64,000 nt of DNA from Hypericum androsaemum (GCA_963995505.1 OZ023184.1:5084001-5148000); one strand, 5' to 3'; positions 12,508 through 24,597 are shown, numbered from the stretch's first letter. Program-made: numbers and translations. Notes: generated by a model not told the origin, from the sequence alone.

Positions 12508-13125
12508 GTAAAGAATAAAACGGTTATCCTTTTTTTATTAGATTAGTATTTTTGTTTAATGTGCCTTTTTTAGTTCAACTTAGAGTGTTGCATTTGTTGT
12601 TCGCGAGCTAGCTAGAATTTTTGGTTGAAATAATTACATTATCTTATATTTTTAGGTAGGCTGTAATAATTAGTACTCGAATATTTGGTTGTTCGACTAC
12701 TTTTATTTACAATTTGATTAGATTATAAATAATGATAAATATTTTTAATAATTTTTCAAGATTCTAACAAAATCAAATTACAAAGGTCAACGGATTTTTT
12801 TCCTTTCTTTCATGATCTATTTCAGGTAAGCAATACAAGATTAATATTCTAGCATAGTGAAATTTCAAAATATTATAGATTACATATTCGTTATTGTTCA
12901 CTATATATTAAGTATACTTTTTCTTTGATGTGATACAAATGTATGAAACACTTAAACAAATTGTAATCACTTTTTAAGGAGAAAGAATCTTTGTTGTTTT
13001 CTCCATCTTATCTTACAATATAATAAAAGAAATCTTCTTTTAGATAGTTTGTTGTCACAATGTGAAAATTTCAAAATTATCATCGACGTACGCGGTAGGC
13101 ACGAACGATTCCATCTATAAAGTTT
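12508..13125. other. AT-rich stretch, no further exon found
   Basis: I looked for the next exons of the IPI1/TEX10-like gene and saw none. Nothing else is recognised. Confidence 0.45.
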
Positions 13126-13128
13126 TAT

Positions 13129-13215
13129 TTGCCACCAGCAAATACATGTCCAAAATGTCAAGCAAAGCTTCTCCACCATGAATCAAAAGATTTCTGTTGT
13201 GGTACTGAAAAGATA
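13129..13215 (+). mobile_element. Helitron-like protein fragment
   Basis: The translation contains CPKCQAKLLHHESKDFCC followed by an acidic and leucine-containing stretch. The spacing C-x2-C, then E and FCC, resembles the cysteine motif found before the Helitron-like N domain in plant Helitron Rep/helicase proteins. Only about 30 residues are recognisable. No helicase or HUH motif is present nearby, so it is a remnant. The identification is by eye. Confidence 0.45.
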
Positions 13216-13275
13216 TCTCTGCCGACACTACCAACATCATCGGTTCTGGTCGCTGATCAGAAGGATAGCGTCATC

Positions 13276-13283
13276 GCCATAAT
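13276..13283 (+). repeat. Left target-site duplication of hAT-like copy B
   Basis: GCCATAAT, matching GCCAGAAT at 14369-14376 in seven of eight positions. Confidence 0.65.
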
Positions 13284-14368
13284 GGGTTCAAATTCAGTGG
13301 GGACATGGGTAATCCCCACTGAAAGGGATAGGGGCAATATTATAAATACAAATAATTAAAATAATTAAAAAAATATCAGCAAAATAATACAATTTATGAA
13401 AATACAAGTATGGGAATATTGGTTTCCATTTTCTCGGATATTGGTTTCCATCTTCTATGCTATTGGTTTCATTCTACTATGATATTGGTTTCATTCTACT
13501 ATGATATTGGTTTCCATCTTCTATGTTATTGGTTTCATTCTACTATGGAATTGGTTTCATTTTACTATGATATTGGTTTCATTCCACCGTGATATTGGTT
13601 TTCATCTTCTCCAATATTGGTATCCCATTATAAGTAAAAATGTATACCATTTGAATGTATTGGTTTCATTCTTCTCGAATATTGGTTTCATTCTTCTCAA
13701 ATATTGATATCTTCGTTCTAGGATATTGGTATCATTCTACTTTAATATTGGTATTATTCATCTATGAATTTTTGCTAGAATTTTAAGCATTAAGTTCAAA
13801 CAACAAACAAACACCAACATAAAGTTCCAATCTTTAAATACAAAATCATCAGAACCACATGAAATCGACCAACCAGCAATAATCAAAGTTCCAATCTTTC
13901 GAACGGGGGGCGTTATTATTCACTTTAATAACGCAGATAACCTTGTTCCGAGCAAAGCGTCACTCCACCGTACTTGGAGTTGGAAGAGTTCTTAATAGCA
14001 GAAATAATCTCTGAAAAAAATCCTAAATAGATGTAGCCAAGAACATCGAAATCTACATTTAAACCCAAGAAAATCTTGATTATTGCTGGGGTGGGGGACT
14101 GGCGGGAGGGGGAGGGAAAGGTGGGAGAGGTGGGAGGGGGAAGGTGAAGGTGGGAGGGGGGCGGCGGGGAGATAGATGCTATTTTTTTTGGGATTATATA
14201 GGAAAATGGTGGAACCCTAATGAGTATGTTTGGATAAAAACTCGAAAATATCCTCAACAGATTCTGACCATCAGATCTGTAAAAAAAAAATTGATCAAAT
14301 CTAAAGGCCCATATTTAGTCCATACTATGGGAATGATTTTTATGTAGTCCCCCCTGAATCCAAATCCC
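13284..14368 (+). mobile_element. Non-autonomous hAT-like element, copy B
   Basis: A 1085-bp unit. The left end is GGGTTCAAATTCAGTGGGGA; the right end, reversed, is GGGATTTGGATTCAGGGGGG. The flanks carry an 8-bp duplication with one mismatch. The inner motif GTGGGGAC...AATCCCCAC and the 22-bp minisatellite (13412-13760) are shared with copy A at 5899-7382. Copy B also carries a G-rich / C-rich tract at 14090-14165. There is no transposase coding sequence. Confidence 0.8.
13412..13760 (+). repeat. 22-bp minisatellite inside hAT-like copy B
   Basis: Around fifteen imperfect 22-bp units starting GATATTGGT and continuing TTCATTCTACTAT. They are more regular than in copy A between about 13440 and 13600. 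Confidence 0.85.
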
Positions 14369-14376
14369 GCCAGAAT

Positions 14377-17300
14377 GTGGTTTGGAAGAGGGAAGAGGAA
14401 GGGGGAGAGGTTTTGGAGAGTTCTAAGTAAGTTGTGAAGATGGAGGCTGTGTGAAGATTTAAATATGAGAGTGGTTGTTTATTTATGGATTTCTCTTTTT
14501 ATATTTTTTTGTGGCTCTTAAATATAATTAGAGTCAGTATGATCTTAGTCAAGAGAGGTGATGTTGTTATAAAGTTGGAACGTCTACAAAAAATACTGTG
14601 TACAAAGAATTTCTTATGTCGTTTTAGGTAAATAAAATAAATCAGGGTAATTGTAAGAGAGCATCTTATTTATGTACAATTTAAAAAAAAATCAATAAAA
14701 AATATGTTTTGCGAATTTTAAAAAAGAACGACACTCACATCGCACGTGCATATTTGCTAGTGTATATAATTAAAACCAAGTATCTCACGAACCAAATCTG
14801 CCAAGAGAGAGTTTACTTGTTGACCGCTACCGTTCATCTTCTCATGAAAAGTGGAATATTTTGTACCGATATATTAGACTAAGCCCACTAACTAAGCTTA
14901 AAATATTGCACTTTGTGAGAGTGATATGATATATACATGCGATTTTTTTTATCCGATGTGATACGTGTGCAACCTTTTCATTGTTTTTCCTCTTGAAATG
15001 GACCAACTCCATTAGGGAGACATACACGGTACGGGCTTTGTACTCGGGTTAAAATCACCAGCAAGAGAAAATTTACATGCACATCAAACTAATCATACAT
15101 GCATCCAAATATATTTGGCGTGAAGCTGAATTTACGAAAGTTTGATATTCAACCTCAGACAAGTATATAATTTACCTATAAAAAAAATTAGTTGCTGTGA
15201 CAAATCCCTTGCCATCAAGTTTTAACACTCTTCCAATCTGATTCAACAATTGTTTCATGAGTTATGTTTAAGTTCGCTAGATTTTTTCTTGCATGTCCAT
15301 AGATCAGCAACCCTTTGAAGGGTTGACCTATTCTGGAATAATTGGATCTACGCTTATTTACAATTTTCTGAAATTTTTTGTAGCTCCTATGCTGTTCATC
15401 ATCCCTGAGTGTCTAGGTATCCATCATAAATCGTTTGATCTACCACTCGATATTTTATTCGTAGTAGAACACGATTTTCCTAGAACTTGTTCGGGCTTCA
15501 GTCAATATAACCAGGGTGGAAATAGTTAATAATTTCCAATTAAAAGCACCTGCCAACTTTCATTTACCACACATTCAATTCCGAAAGCACCGCATGATTT
15601 TCATCCATATCACGTTTTAGTAACCCAGACCAAGAATTGAATGCGGATAAAAATGACAAAACCTCGAAAATAAATGAGATAATGTGAAGTTTATGTAGGG
15701 CATAGTTCAATAATTTACCGCCATTGATTGACAGCGATCAACTTTCTTTTATTTTATTTTCTAACGGCACGTCACACTACCTAAAAAGTTGAACACTGAA
15801 AAAGAAGTTCTGACCAAATTGGTACTTTCAGACATATCTGGGTAAGGAAATCAAACCTTTTTAAATTAAGAAATCGGGTGATGTCTGCCTGACAAATAAT
15901 CTTGCATTGGTTCTTACTATGTTTTGGTAAAGAGAATCTTAGGAAAGCAACATAGGTTGGCCTTAGAATATATTAATTTTTTTGATAAATTTTGAGGAGC
16001 ATGTGACAGCATCGTCAGACTATATTTGTGGATAATTTTCACAATAATGTTTTACAATTCGTGAAATTTGAAATCAAATTTTTTAATATTTCTTACCATT
16101 TTAAGAAACTATCTATTTGAAAAAATATTTTAACTTTGCCCCTATACTTGTTACTATTGCCACAATTTTTTTTGTGAAAAAATTTAGGCCGTAAGTTGAA
16201 GCTCTAGACGACATTGGACTTTGTTCTCCTCCTAAATAAAATTTTGCCATTTTTTCAAAGGTGAGAATTATCACCGATCCCTAAAAAATAGGTAAGATTA
16301 TTGTCATCTTTTTTTTTTTGAGGGGTAAGAATATTCTCATCCTATCCACCTTGCGTGCCACAATTGTTTACCCGGCGAACATCAACGAATGTTTCTCGTT
16401 TTTTGAACCACTGTAGTGCCGTTAACGTCAATAGCCCATTTTGATTATTGTTCCATTGTTCCTGATGGTGATAGGGAGAGGCCTCGTGGGATGAACTTGG
16501 ATAAATGGAATTCAACGTTTTATAAAGCCGTCGAGAGCTACTCGACAACGTTAAAAAAACCCCACTTGTATATTAATTAGTTTCCTAAAAGATGAAATTA
16601 TGATAATAAACGAGCATGTCGAATCCAAGAAACCCGGGAATAACGCGCATGATTGGTACTGGTAAACTGGTGGGAAAGATATCGATGGTTCTACGTTGCG
16701 CGGCTTAGTCGGTCAGTCCAAATACAATACGATGTTAAACAGCTCGAATCTAAATTCAGTATTGATTACATTTTTTTGAACTTCTATAGGTTTAGACAAA
16801 CCTATTGCGCACCGCTCTTTTCCTTGTCAGATTTCGCGATCCCATGAATCACTGACAGGAGTTGCCCTGTTGTAATAAGGACAGGCGGAAAATCTCGACA
16901 AAAGTAGTAACTTATTAAAAAAAACCACGAAAGTTGTGGAAGTAAATAATCAATTATTCTCAAACCAATATATTTTTTAAAATCACATGATATTATAATT
17001 ATTAGATTGATTAATTCAAATAAGAAAAAAAATATTTTGTTATAATTGTCAAAAATTTCAAATTTTATAACAATAGATTTTCAATTTTCAAACTCAAAAA
17101 TATGTAGGCAAACTAAATCGTTATAGTTGGTGGAAGGCTTTACCATACCATTATTTTTTCCTTAATTGCATGGCCACTGCACCGAAATTGATCGATCTAC
17201 TAAATAGGTGGATCTACTTTTAGGAGCTAATTTATTGCTAAAGTATGCTAAAATGATCACTATTGCCTCAATTTGTAGAAAAACAACATGGCCTTGCCTA

Positions 17301-18035
17301 ACAAGAGCAAGAAAAATAAAAGAAAAAACAAAAAAAACACTACAATTATTTGATCACACACGAAAAAAATGTATATCTAAATACATATTATATTTTAACC
17401 AAGAGATCTTGAATATAAAATTTAAAAAATAACAATGTTAAATTCTCATAAATTTTTTAATCATATTATAATTGTATTACTAAACGAATATAAATTAATC
17501 GGTTTAATAATTACAAAATACATGATGATATAAGTAAAATATATACGAATCGAGAGCATAAGACCACAATCTAATAATAGTATAATACAACCTAACCAGG
17601 GCCCACAAATTTATCTCCACGAACAAAAGAAGGGAAACCACGAAATCGATCCTGGCCCACCATTTTGAAAATTAGAGAGTGCAGACAAAAACGAAATTGA
17701 AATTTAAAGCGGTGGGTGATGCTATTTATCTCTAGTTATACATCTAAGTCGTCCTCTAATCCTTTCTAGACCACATATAAATATTGACTCTTGCCATACC
17801 TTATTAAAATTAAGACCGGAAAGCTGTCATGTACTGTTCAATTTCTTTTATAATAAAATTATTTGCGAATCAATTAATCCAAATTTAAATTAGACACGAT
17901 TGTAAATTTTAATACCAATACATTCATTTACGAACCCGAATTTGTTAAAAATTTTATATCCAACCAAAAATTTTAACACGTTTCCCACAGTTATGAAAAA
18001 GTCTATCATGATTTGCCAATGTGCAATGTGTTAGT
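14377..18035. other. Long gene-poor stretch
   Basis: AT-rich. ORFs such as 15293-15529 (+) and 16342-16548 (minus) have ordinary-looking composition but no domain I recognise and no supporting splice or promoter context. No tRNA, rRNA or structured repeat was recognised. Confidence 0.5.
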
Positions 18036-18130
18036 TCAACAATGGACAACGAGTCCAACCCGCTCTAATATCAGGTAAGAATTTTCATATCCAATAAAGA
18101 TAGATAATTTTTCTATACTTATAAACAAAC
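18036..18130 (-). mobile_element. Reversed copia LTR-like fragment
   Basis: On the minus strand the sequence TTGGATATGAAAATTCTTAC and the following CTGATATTAGAGCGGG resemble the LTR end and priming-site region seen at 1571-1610, with decay. There is no internal region. Confidence 0.4.
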
Positions 18131-19937
18131 TTACTAATTTTTTTTGGTAAGTAATTTTCTTTATGTATAATAAAAATATAGAAATTAATATAATCCAAAT
18201 ATTTACTAATAAACCACCCCCACCACCCCGCCCCCATTCCCCAAACAAAGTTACTACTCTTACCAACTATCGTAGTCCGAAGAGAAATCGAAACTTGAGA
18301 GTAATCTAGTAACATATATAGGTAGAAATCTACGTGTAAACTTTCTTGAGCATTTAAGTCGGGGTGCCTATGGTGGGTTGGTTCATAGTTTCTTGGCGAT
18401 TTTATTGCTTTATCTCCAAACACCAGCATCCAACCACAAAAATTATACCCAATAAACTAAAGAAAAAGAAAAACTCCCAAAAAGATGAAAGAGGACAAAC
18501 AGATATTTATTATTGAATTCAACAATAGGGACCTCACTCCCTCCTTACCCCACAAATTTGGAATCATCATTATCATCATCACCATAAAACAACCAACAAC
18601 AGCCAGCATCTTCTATCTTTTTCTATATATATATATATTAATTTTTAATTTTCTAATTTATACTTTCTTTGATCATCTGATAAAAAAAAGCTTTTGGGGT
18701 CTCTGGAAGGAGACGTTTCCTCGTTTTTCAGCTGTTTGTATCCTCTGACAAGCTTTGAAGTCTCAGTTATATATCGAGGGTCTTTTCTTTAATCACTCTC
18801 TCGCACTCATAGAAATAAAAAACTTTGGAGGGTTTACTAATGAAAATGAACGTTGTATAATATATAGTTTCCATGTGAATAGCTCATCAAAGTAGGCCTT
18901 ACGTGCATCAAATGATTTCAGAAAGTGAAGGTCAAATCAGGGAATTGAGTACCTCACTCTAAAAAAATTACAAGATTAGATTCAGAGCAGAAATTTTTTT
19001 GTAAGCATATAGGTCAGAGATAGGCTACAGTGACTATTTCACATAGGTTTTATTTTATGGTACTTGAATACTGAAAAAATTAGTCTTAAATAGGATTATA
19101 AACTTTATTCATATATGATTATCAACTTTATATAAGTTAAAAAAAATAACATGTGAAAGAGAAATAACCAGCTTTCCACTACCCCACCACCAATCACAAC
19201 TCCACTCCAAGAAAATGAACCATGAATAATTATGAGAATTCCCCACCCCTTTAACTTTCACTTTCAACCCATGTTTTTTTCCATCTACCCAAAAAGAAAA
19301 TAAATTTTATAAATTTGACATAATTGTATGGATAATGGGTGAGTGAATAAAGAAGGGTATCTTTCTCTTAACCTTTTAAAAGCCCCCATCTACCTATCCC
19401 TCTCTTTAAAACTCCTCCTATTCTTTTCCTTATCAGTAGCTAAGGAGGAGTTGCAGAGTCTTAGAGCCTGACAGGGAGCTTCCCCTTCTGTGAAGAGCCA
19501 CCGGACCAAGACACTAGTAGGTAGGTGATTCAGTTGGCGGCATAAATTATATGCATGTGTAGTCGGAGTTTTTGGAACCGTGGTCACTCCTATCGTTGTT
19601 TAGGTTTCATTTAACTTCTCTCTCATAATTCTTCTGTAACTATACTGTTTATGTGCCTCTCTTTCTTTCTTCCATTCTTTTAAATATTATTGTTCTAGGT
19701 CACTGTAAGGCTAAATCTCTTACAGAGGACGATCGGATCGATCATGAAGCACGTGTAGGCTAAGATCGATTCACATCACAAAAAACATACAGGGTCACGA
19801 TTTTTTTAATATAAAATCTAACTTTGGCACGATCAAGCAATTATTAATTCCCCAATCTCTCCCTTCTTCTTATTTCTGTCTCCCTTTCTTTCTCTCTTTC
19901 TCTATCAGATTTATCCTTCCCTTTTTCTTCCACCACT
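18131..19937. other. Upstream region of BLH1
   Basis: AT-rich sequence with pyrimidine-rich tracts near 19850-19985. A 10-bp inverted pair, AACTCCTCCT / AGGAGGAGTT, lies near 19408-19455. No gene recognised. Presumed to contain the BLH1 promoter. Confidence 0.45.
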
Positions 19938-19938
19938 C

Positions 19939-19945
19939 TATATAA
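19939..19945 (+). promoter_or_regulatory. TATA box of BLH1
   Basis: TATATAA within CTCTATATAATCTCC, followed by a pyrimidine-rich leader with CTT repeats (19968-19985). It is about 60 bases before the 5'UTR splice donor, a plausible distance. Transcription would start near 19970. Confidence 0.55.
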
Positions 19946-20004
19946 TCTCCACTCCTTTCCACATCCTCTTCTTCTTCTTCTTCTTGATCCAAGGATTAAC
20001 AAAA

Positions 20005-20220
20005 GATGACAAGGTATAATATTGGGTTGTGATCTTATTCCACACGCTAGCTAGCTAGCTAGCTATACAATACATGTACTCACTTATTTATGTACGATCC
20101 ACTATAAAATTGTTAATTTGTCTCATTTTCTTGGATTTAATGTGTGAGATGTGAAGGTTAACTAACTACTAACCCAAGTCTCTATTATTATTATCTTTTC
20201 CTTTTTCAGGGTAATTGCTT
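20005..20220 (+). promoter_or_regulatory. 5'UTR intron and short upstream ORF of BLH1
   Basis: A donor AAG/GTATAA at 20014 and an acceptor CTTTTTCAG ending at 20209 define a likely 196-base intron in the leader. An ATG at 20005 lies nine bases before the donor. After splicing it reads six codons (MTRVIA) to a TAG at 20218-20220; unspliced it reads eight codons to a TGA. Either form would place a short upstream ORF before the BLH1 start at 20302 and could dampen its translation. Splice sites are predicted by eye. Confidence 0.55.
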
Positions 20221-20301
20221 AGCTCCTTCTCCATCTCTATGTGATATATTTCTTCTTCTTCCGAATTTCGTCAAATTTAATACTAAAACAACCAATCAGA
20301 A

Positions 20302-22661
20302 ATGGCCACGTACTTTCATGGGAACCCGGAAGCATCGGCAGAAGGGCTCCAAACCCTCGTACTCATGAACCCTACTTATGTCCAATTCTCCGACACCACC
20401 ACCTCCCCGCCGCCCAACAACCTCGTCTTCCTCAACTCCTCCGCAGCCAACGGGGCCATCTCCGCCGTGTCCCACCTCCCCTCGGCCGCCTCCACGCAAC
20501 AATTCGTCGGGATACCGTTGGATCCCAACTCCCACGACGCGTCCGCCTTGCATGGGCTCCTACCGCGCCTTCACTACAACCTCTACAGCCCCATGGACCA
20601 CTCCCCGTCCGCGCGTGACACCCCACGCGCCCAGCAGGGGCTCTCCCTGAGCCTGTCCTCCCAGCAGCAGCAGCCGCAACCTCCTCCTTACGGGTCCCAG
20701 GGCCAGACTGTCTCGGGGGAGGACTTGCGGGTCTCAGGCGGGTCGGTGTCCTCCGGTTCGGGCGTGACCAACGGGGTCTCGGGCCTTCAAGGAGTGTTCT
20801 TTAGCTCTAAGTACCTCAAGGCGGCTCAGGACTTGCTTGATGAGGTCGTTAGTGTGAATAGTGATAGGATTAAGAGTGAATTACTGTCGAAGAAAGGTAA
20901 TGGGGTCGTCGGCGGGATGAACAGTGGCAAGATGGTCGGAGAAACCTCTGGCGGAGACGGCTCCGGCAACGGCGATGGAGAAACCGGGGGCAGGAGTGGG
21001 CCAGAGCTGTCCACGGCGGAGCGTCAGGAAATTCAGATGAAGAAGGCTAAGCTTATTAGCATGCTGGAAGAGGTATGTATGTACACAATTTAAATTGTCA
21101 CGTTTTATTTTCTTTATGGAAATCATTTTTTTGGGAAATTAGCCGACAAATAAAATAAGTTTGGCTGGAATTGTCAGTCACAAATAGTTTAGGAAATTCT
21201 GGGTTTCTAGGATTATTTCAACTTGGTTGTTTACAATCCCGTAACTCGTTGTTATTCGTACGACCGAAGGTGGAGCAGAGGTACAAACAGTACCACCACC
21301 AAATGCACATAGTGAAGGCCTCGTTCGAGCAGGCGGCCGGGATCGGATCGGCTAACACGTACACGGCCCTCGCGCTGGGGACCATCTCGAAGCAGTTCAA
21401 GTGTCTGAAGGATGCCATAGTAGGGCAAGTGAAGATCGCCAACAAGAGCCTGGGAGAAGAGGATAGCCTTGGAGGAGGGGGAAAGTCGGAGGGATCCCGG
21501 CTCAAGTACGTCGACCACCACTATCGTCAGCAGCGCGCGCTCCAGCAGCTCGGAATGATGCAGCACAACGCCTGGAGGCCCCAGCGCGGGTTGCCGGAGA
21601 GATCAGTCTCCGTTCTCCGCGCCTGGCTGTTCGAACATTTCCTCCACCCGTAAGATCCTCTAGCAAATGTATCGATATGTGATTTGTTCGAGTAGTCGAA
21701 TTCGGTAAGGTTTGTGTGAGTGATGTTTGAGGGTGTTGTTTCAGGTATCCCAAGGATTCGGACAAGCACATGTTGGCTAAGCAAACTGGCCTGACTCGAA
21801 GCCAGGCGAGTTTTTTTTTTAATAAGTAGATTGCATACATTACGTGCAGTTATCGAAAGCGCGATCGTCGATATCATTTGTGTTGATCTTGTGTTCTTTC
21901 AGGTGTCGAATTGGTTCATCAATGCTCGAGTCAGGCTATGGAAGCCGATGGTGGAGGAGATGTACACGGAGGAAATCAAGGAGAATGAGAAGAACAACAA
22001 CTTAGAGGACAAGGCAAGTAGGAGCGAGCTCAACGATGATTCAACTCCGAGGTCTGTTCATCAGAAAGAGAAGCATTCTCCAAACCAGCATCATAGCCAA
22101 CCCGGGTTTTCGCTTATAGGGACATCGGAATTGGAAGGGATCACACAAGCTAGCCCCAAGAAACAAAGAAGCACCGAGGTGCTGATGCAATCTCCTCCAG
22201 GGATTAGTCCATCATCAAACATGGACATCAAGCCGGGCGATTCGAGTAACGATCAGATGGAGATGAAGTTCGGGGACGAAAGGCAGGGTAGAGACGGATA
22301 CTCTTTCTTCGGAGGGCCACACAACTACATTGGAGGGTTTGGACAGTACCCTATCGGAGAGATTGGCAGGTTTGATGCTGATCATCATCAGCAATTCGCC
22401 CCGCGGTACTCGGGCAATGGCGTCTCTCTTTCCCTTGGCCTGCCTAACCAGGACCTCATGTCCTTGTCAGGGCCTCATCAGAATTTCCTTCAGAACCAGA
22501 ACATCCAGCTCGGGAGGCGAATGGACCTCGGCGAGCCAACCCAGTTCGGATCCATCGGTACCTCCACGCCACATTCGACCAATGCGTTCGACAGCATCGA
22601 CAACATCCAGAACCGAAAGAGGTTCGCGGCGCAGCTGTTGCCAACGGACTTTGTTGCCTGA
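20302..22661 (+). CDS. BLH1: BEL1-like homeodomain protein 1 (TALE transcription factor)
   Basis: Coding exons are 20302-21072, 21270-21649, 21745-21805 and 21903-22661, giving 656 residues in one frame. Known of the family: BELL proteins pair with KNOX proteins and act in the nucleus in organ patterning and hormone responses. Seen here: the N-terminus [20 protein letters not shown] typical of BLH1, a ZIBEL motif (GLSLSL, about residue 113) and the SKY box ([15 protein letters not shown], about 168). The BELL domain spans about 232-315. The homeodomain spans about 358-425, with the TALE PYP loop at 384-386 and [12 protein letters not shown] at about 408-419. A second ZIBEL motif, VSLSLGL, lies near 578. 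The 61-base third exon is characteristic of BELL genes. The third intron starts with GC instead of GT. The start is the only ATG giving the conserved N-terminus. Confidence 0.95.
21806..21807 (+). other. Non-canonical GC splice donor of BLH1 intron 3
   Basis: Exon 3 ends AGCCAG and the intron begins GCGAGT; the acceptor is TTTCAG at 21897-21902. Joining here keeps the homeodomain intact (TRSQ then VSNWF). The nearest GT (21810) would add four bases and break the frame. GC-AG introns are a known minor class with a strong match to the rest of the donor consensus, as seen here. Confidence 0.8.
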
Positions 22662-22930
22662 TGAAGTACTGGTGTCAGAATGCACGGAGAATAGTGTTCA
22701 CTTTAGAGTAGGTTATAGTATATACTTGGAGACTGAACCATATGAGTTCTTAGATAGCTCTAGGATTTGAAGGGTATATGATTGAGGGTTGTATATTATT
22801 TTTGGCATATGATTTAGTATTTTGGGGGGGTATACGAATAGATAATTGTATTGCTTATAATTGTGATTGGGAAATGTGTCATGGATATATTATTGTACTT
22901 TAATCCAATAAAGGATAATTAGACGGTACT
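22662..22930 (+). other. 3'UTR region of BLH1
   Basis: T-rich sequence after the stop, with a polyadenylation signal AATAAA at 22907-22912. The cleavage site is not determined. Confidence 0.5.
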
Positions 22931-23584
22931 TAATTAGTAGCACTTCAGTTCTTAGCAGAAAAATGCTCTGAGGAAATGATGTGAAGAGCGCTAAGGAAGC
23001 ATTAACTGAGGTATGATCATGTGATGATACATATACTGACTTACTAGCTACAATGGATCAATGTTATAGCTATATCCCAAATGTAGTTGGCGGTCAAAGC
23101 TTAATTTTGGTAGAAAGGGGACGAAAAAAACTAGAAGAAAACATTCAGGGTCACATGACGTTGGTCTGCCGTTGCATTTAAATTGCAACTTTTTATTAAT
23201 TACGGTCGTCTTTTTTGAACGAATTTAGATCGTGACTTGATTAGTATTTAAGAAGTCAGGTCCCGATTCGGATTTTTGATCTACTTCGTGCTTGGAACGT
23301 AGCCTGAGGTGGCCCTTTGGACTTTTACGAAAAAAATAATAACAAATGTGCTATTCTCTAGAAAATTTTACAATCTGCTACAAGTAGATGATCTCTTAAA
23401 GGACCACAAAATTAAACATGGGTTTGAGTGGGATTAAAATCCTGAATATTCATAATCATAAACAATGGATATTGAGCATAGTATATATCAACCCGTGCAA
23501 TGCTATAGCTGACACGTTAAGTATCTTGTCTGACGAGGGTCCATACTGTAACATATAGTTTAATTTGATGCAAAGCAAAAAGTT
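22931..23584. other. Intergenic, nothing recognised
   Basis: AT-rich sequence between the BLH1 3' end and a LINE relic. No gene seen. Confidence 0.5.
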
Positions 23585-24364
23585 TACAAGAGTTTAACAT
23601 GTCTCAAATCCTCTTCAAAGAGAGGAGTGCCTTTGAAAACACAAACGCAAGTGCTTCCTTTAATTATCTAAGTCCGAAGAAAATAGGTGCCAAGTCTTTT
23701 GTTGATTTTCGGCCTATTTCTCTTATCGATTTTTTGTACAAGACCATATCAAAGATCTTATCGTTGAGGCTGCAGGCAGTTATTGGGTAGGTGGTGGGTT
23801 TTGAACAACTGGCCTTCGTGGAGGCTTGGCAAATTCTCGATGGTGCTCTTATCTGCAGTGAGATGGTTTCCTATATTAAGAGGACTGACCTGGATTAAAA
23901 TTGACTTCAAGAAGGCTTTTAGTTGCCTATTTGGTCTTATCTTGACGATCTTTTTGTGGCTATGGATTCTGGGCCGCGTTGGATTAAGTGGGTCTCTGCT
24001 TGTATCAAGGACACATCTGCCTCGGTTTTAATTAATGGGTCTCCTTTCTCTGAGGCTTCCCTTGAGAGTATCACGAACTTAAAATACATATTCGCCCCTC
24101 CTCTCTGGTGTCTAGCTTAATTATCAATTTTGATAAGAGCAGTTTCACTGGGCTTAATGTATCTGAGGATTGGATTGGATTGAGCTGGCTGTCTCTGGTT
24201 GGGGTTGTAGGAAGCAGGGTCTACCTTTTAAATACTTTGGCCTTCCTACTGGAGCTCATATGAATAGAAAGGTACATTGGTCACCTGTTATTGAGGTTTT
24301 CACTTTTCAGCAGTAGGCTATCTTCTTGGAAAGGTGCACTTCTCTATTTAGGCTGGAGGGTTAT
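23585..24364 (+). mobile_element. LINE ORF2 relic, part 1 (interrupted by the copia element)
   Basis: Broken frames carry RT blocks in order: FVDFRPISLIDFLYKTISKI near 23700-23760, WIKIDFKKAF near 23890, WIKWVSACI near 23980 and VLINGSPF near 24030. The catalytic YADD segment is missing; the next recognisable piece is near 24120 (LIINFDKSSF). The LINE is cut at 24364 by the copia LTR and resumes at 28815. Confidence 0.8.
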
Positions 24365-24594
24365 TGTTAGATATTGAGCCCAAATTGTGTTTTGGGCTTT
24401 TGGGCCAAGTTAGTCCATCTTATATATATGTAATAGACATGAGAATAGTAGTGAATTTTCCTTCTACTTCCACTTCTCTGGAAGTTACGGCCAGCAGCTT
24501 CTTCTTCCCCTCCTTCTCTGTCAGTTTTTTTTTAAATTAAAAATCACACTTCCATTTCTATCTAGTACCACTGTATCTAGGTACAACTATAACA
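24365..24594 (+). repeat. 5' LTR
   Basis: 230 bp, starts TGTTAGATATTGAG and ends ACTATAACA (TG...CA ends). It differs from the 3' LTR by three substitutions and a 16-base segment (around 24489-24506) present only here. Confidence 0.92.
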
Positions 24595-24597
24595 AAC

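Noticed and set aside
15293..15529. 78-codon ORF, possible small gene or organelle-derived DNA
   Set aside because: I could match it to no nuclear, chloroplast or mitochondrial gene, and there is no promoter or splice context.
16342..16548. 68-codon minus-strand ORF
   Set aside because: No domain or family resemblance, and it is isolated in gene-poor DNA.
19408..19455. Possible microRNA hairpin upstream of BLH1
   Set aside because: Only a 10-bp perfect stem, and no known plant miRNA sequence fits the arms.
20296..20553. Antisense ORFs over BLH1 exon 1 and other frames of BLH1 and the PUB genes
   Set aside because: They overlap strongly supported coding exons. Their glycine-, arginine- or proline-rich content is what a shifted or reversed frame of GC-rich coding DNA gives.
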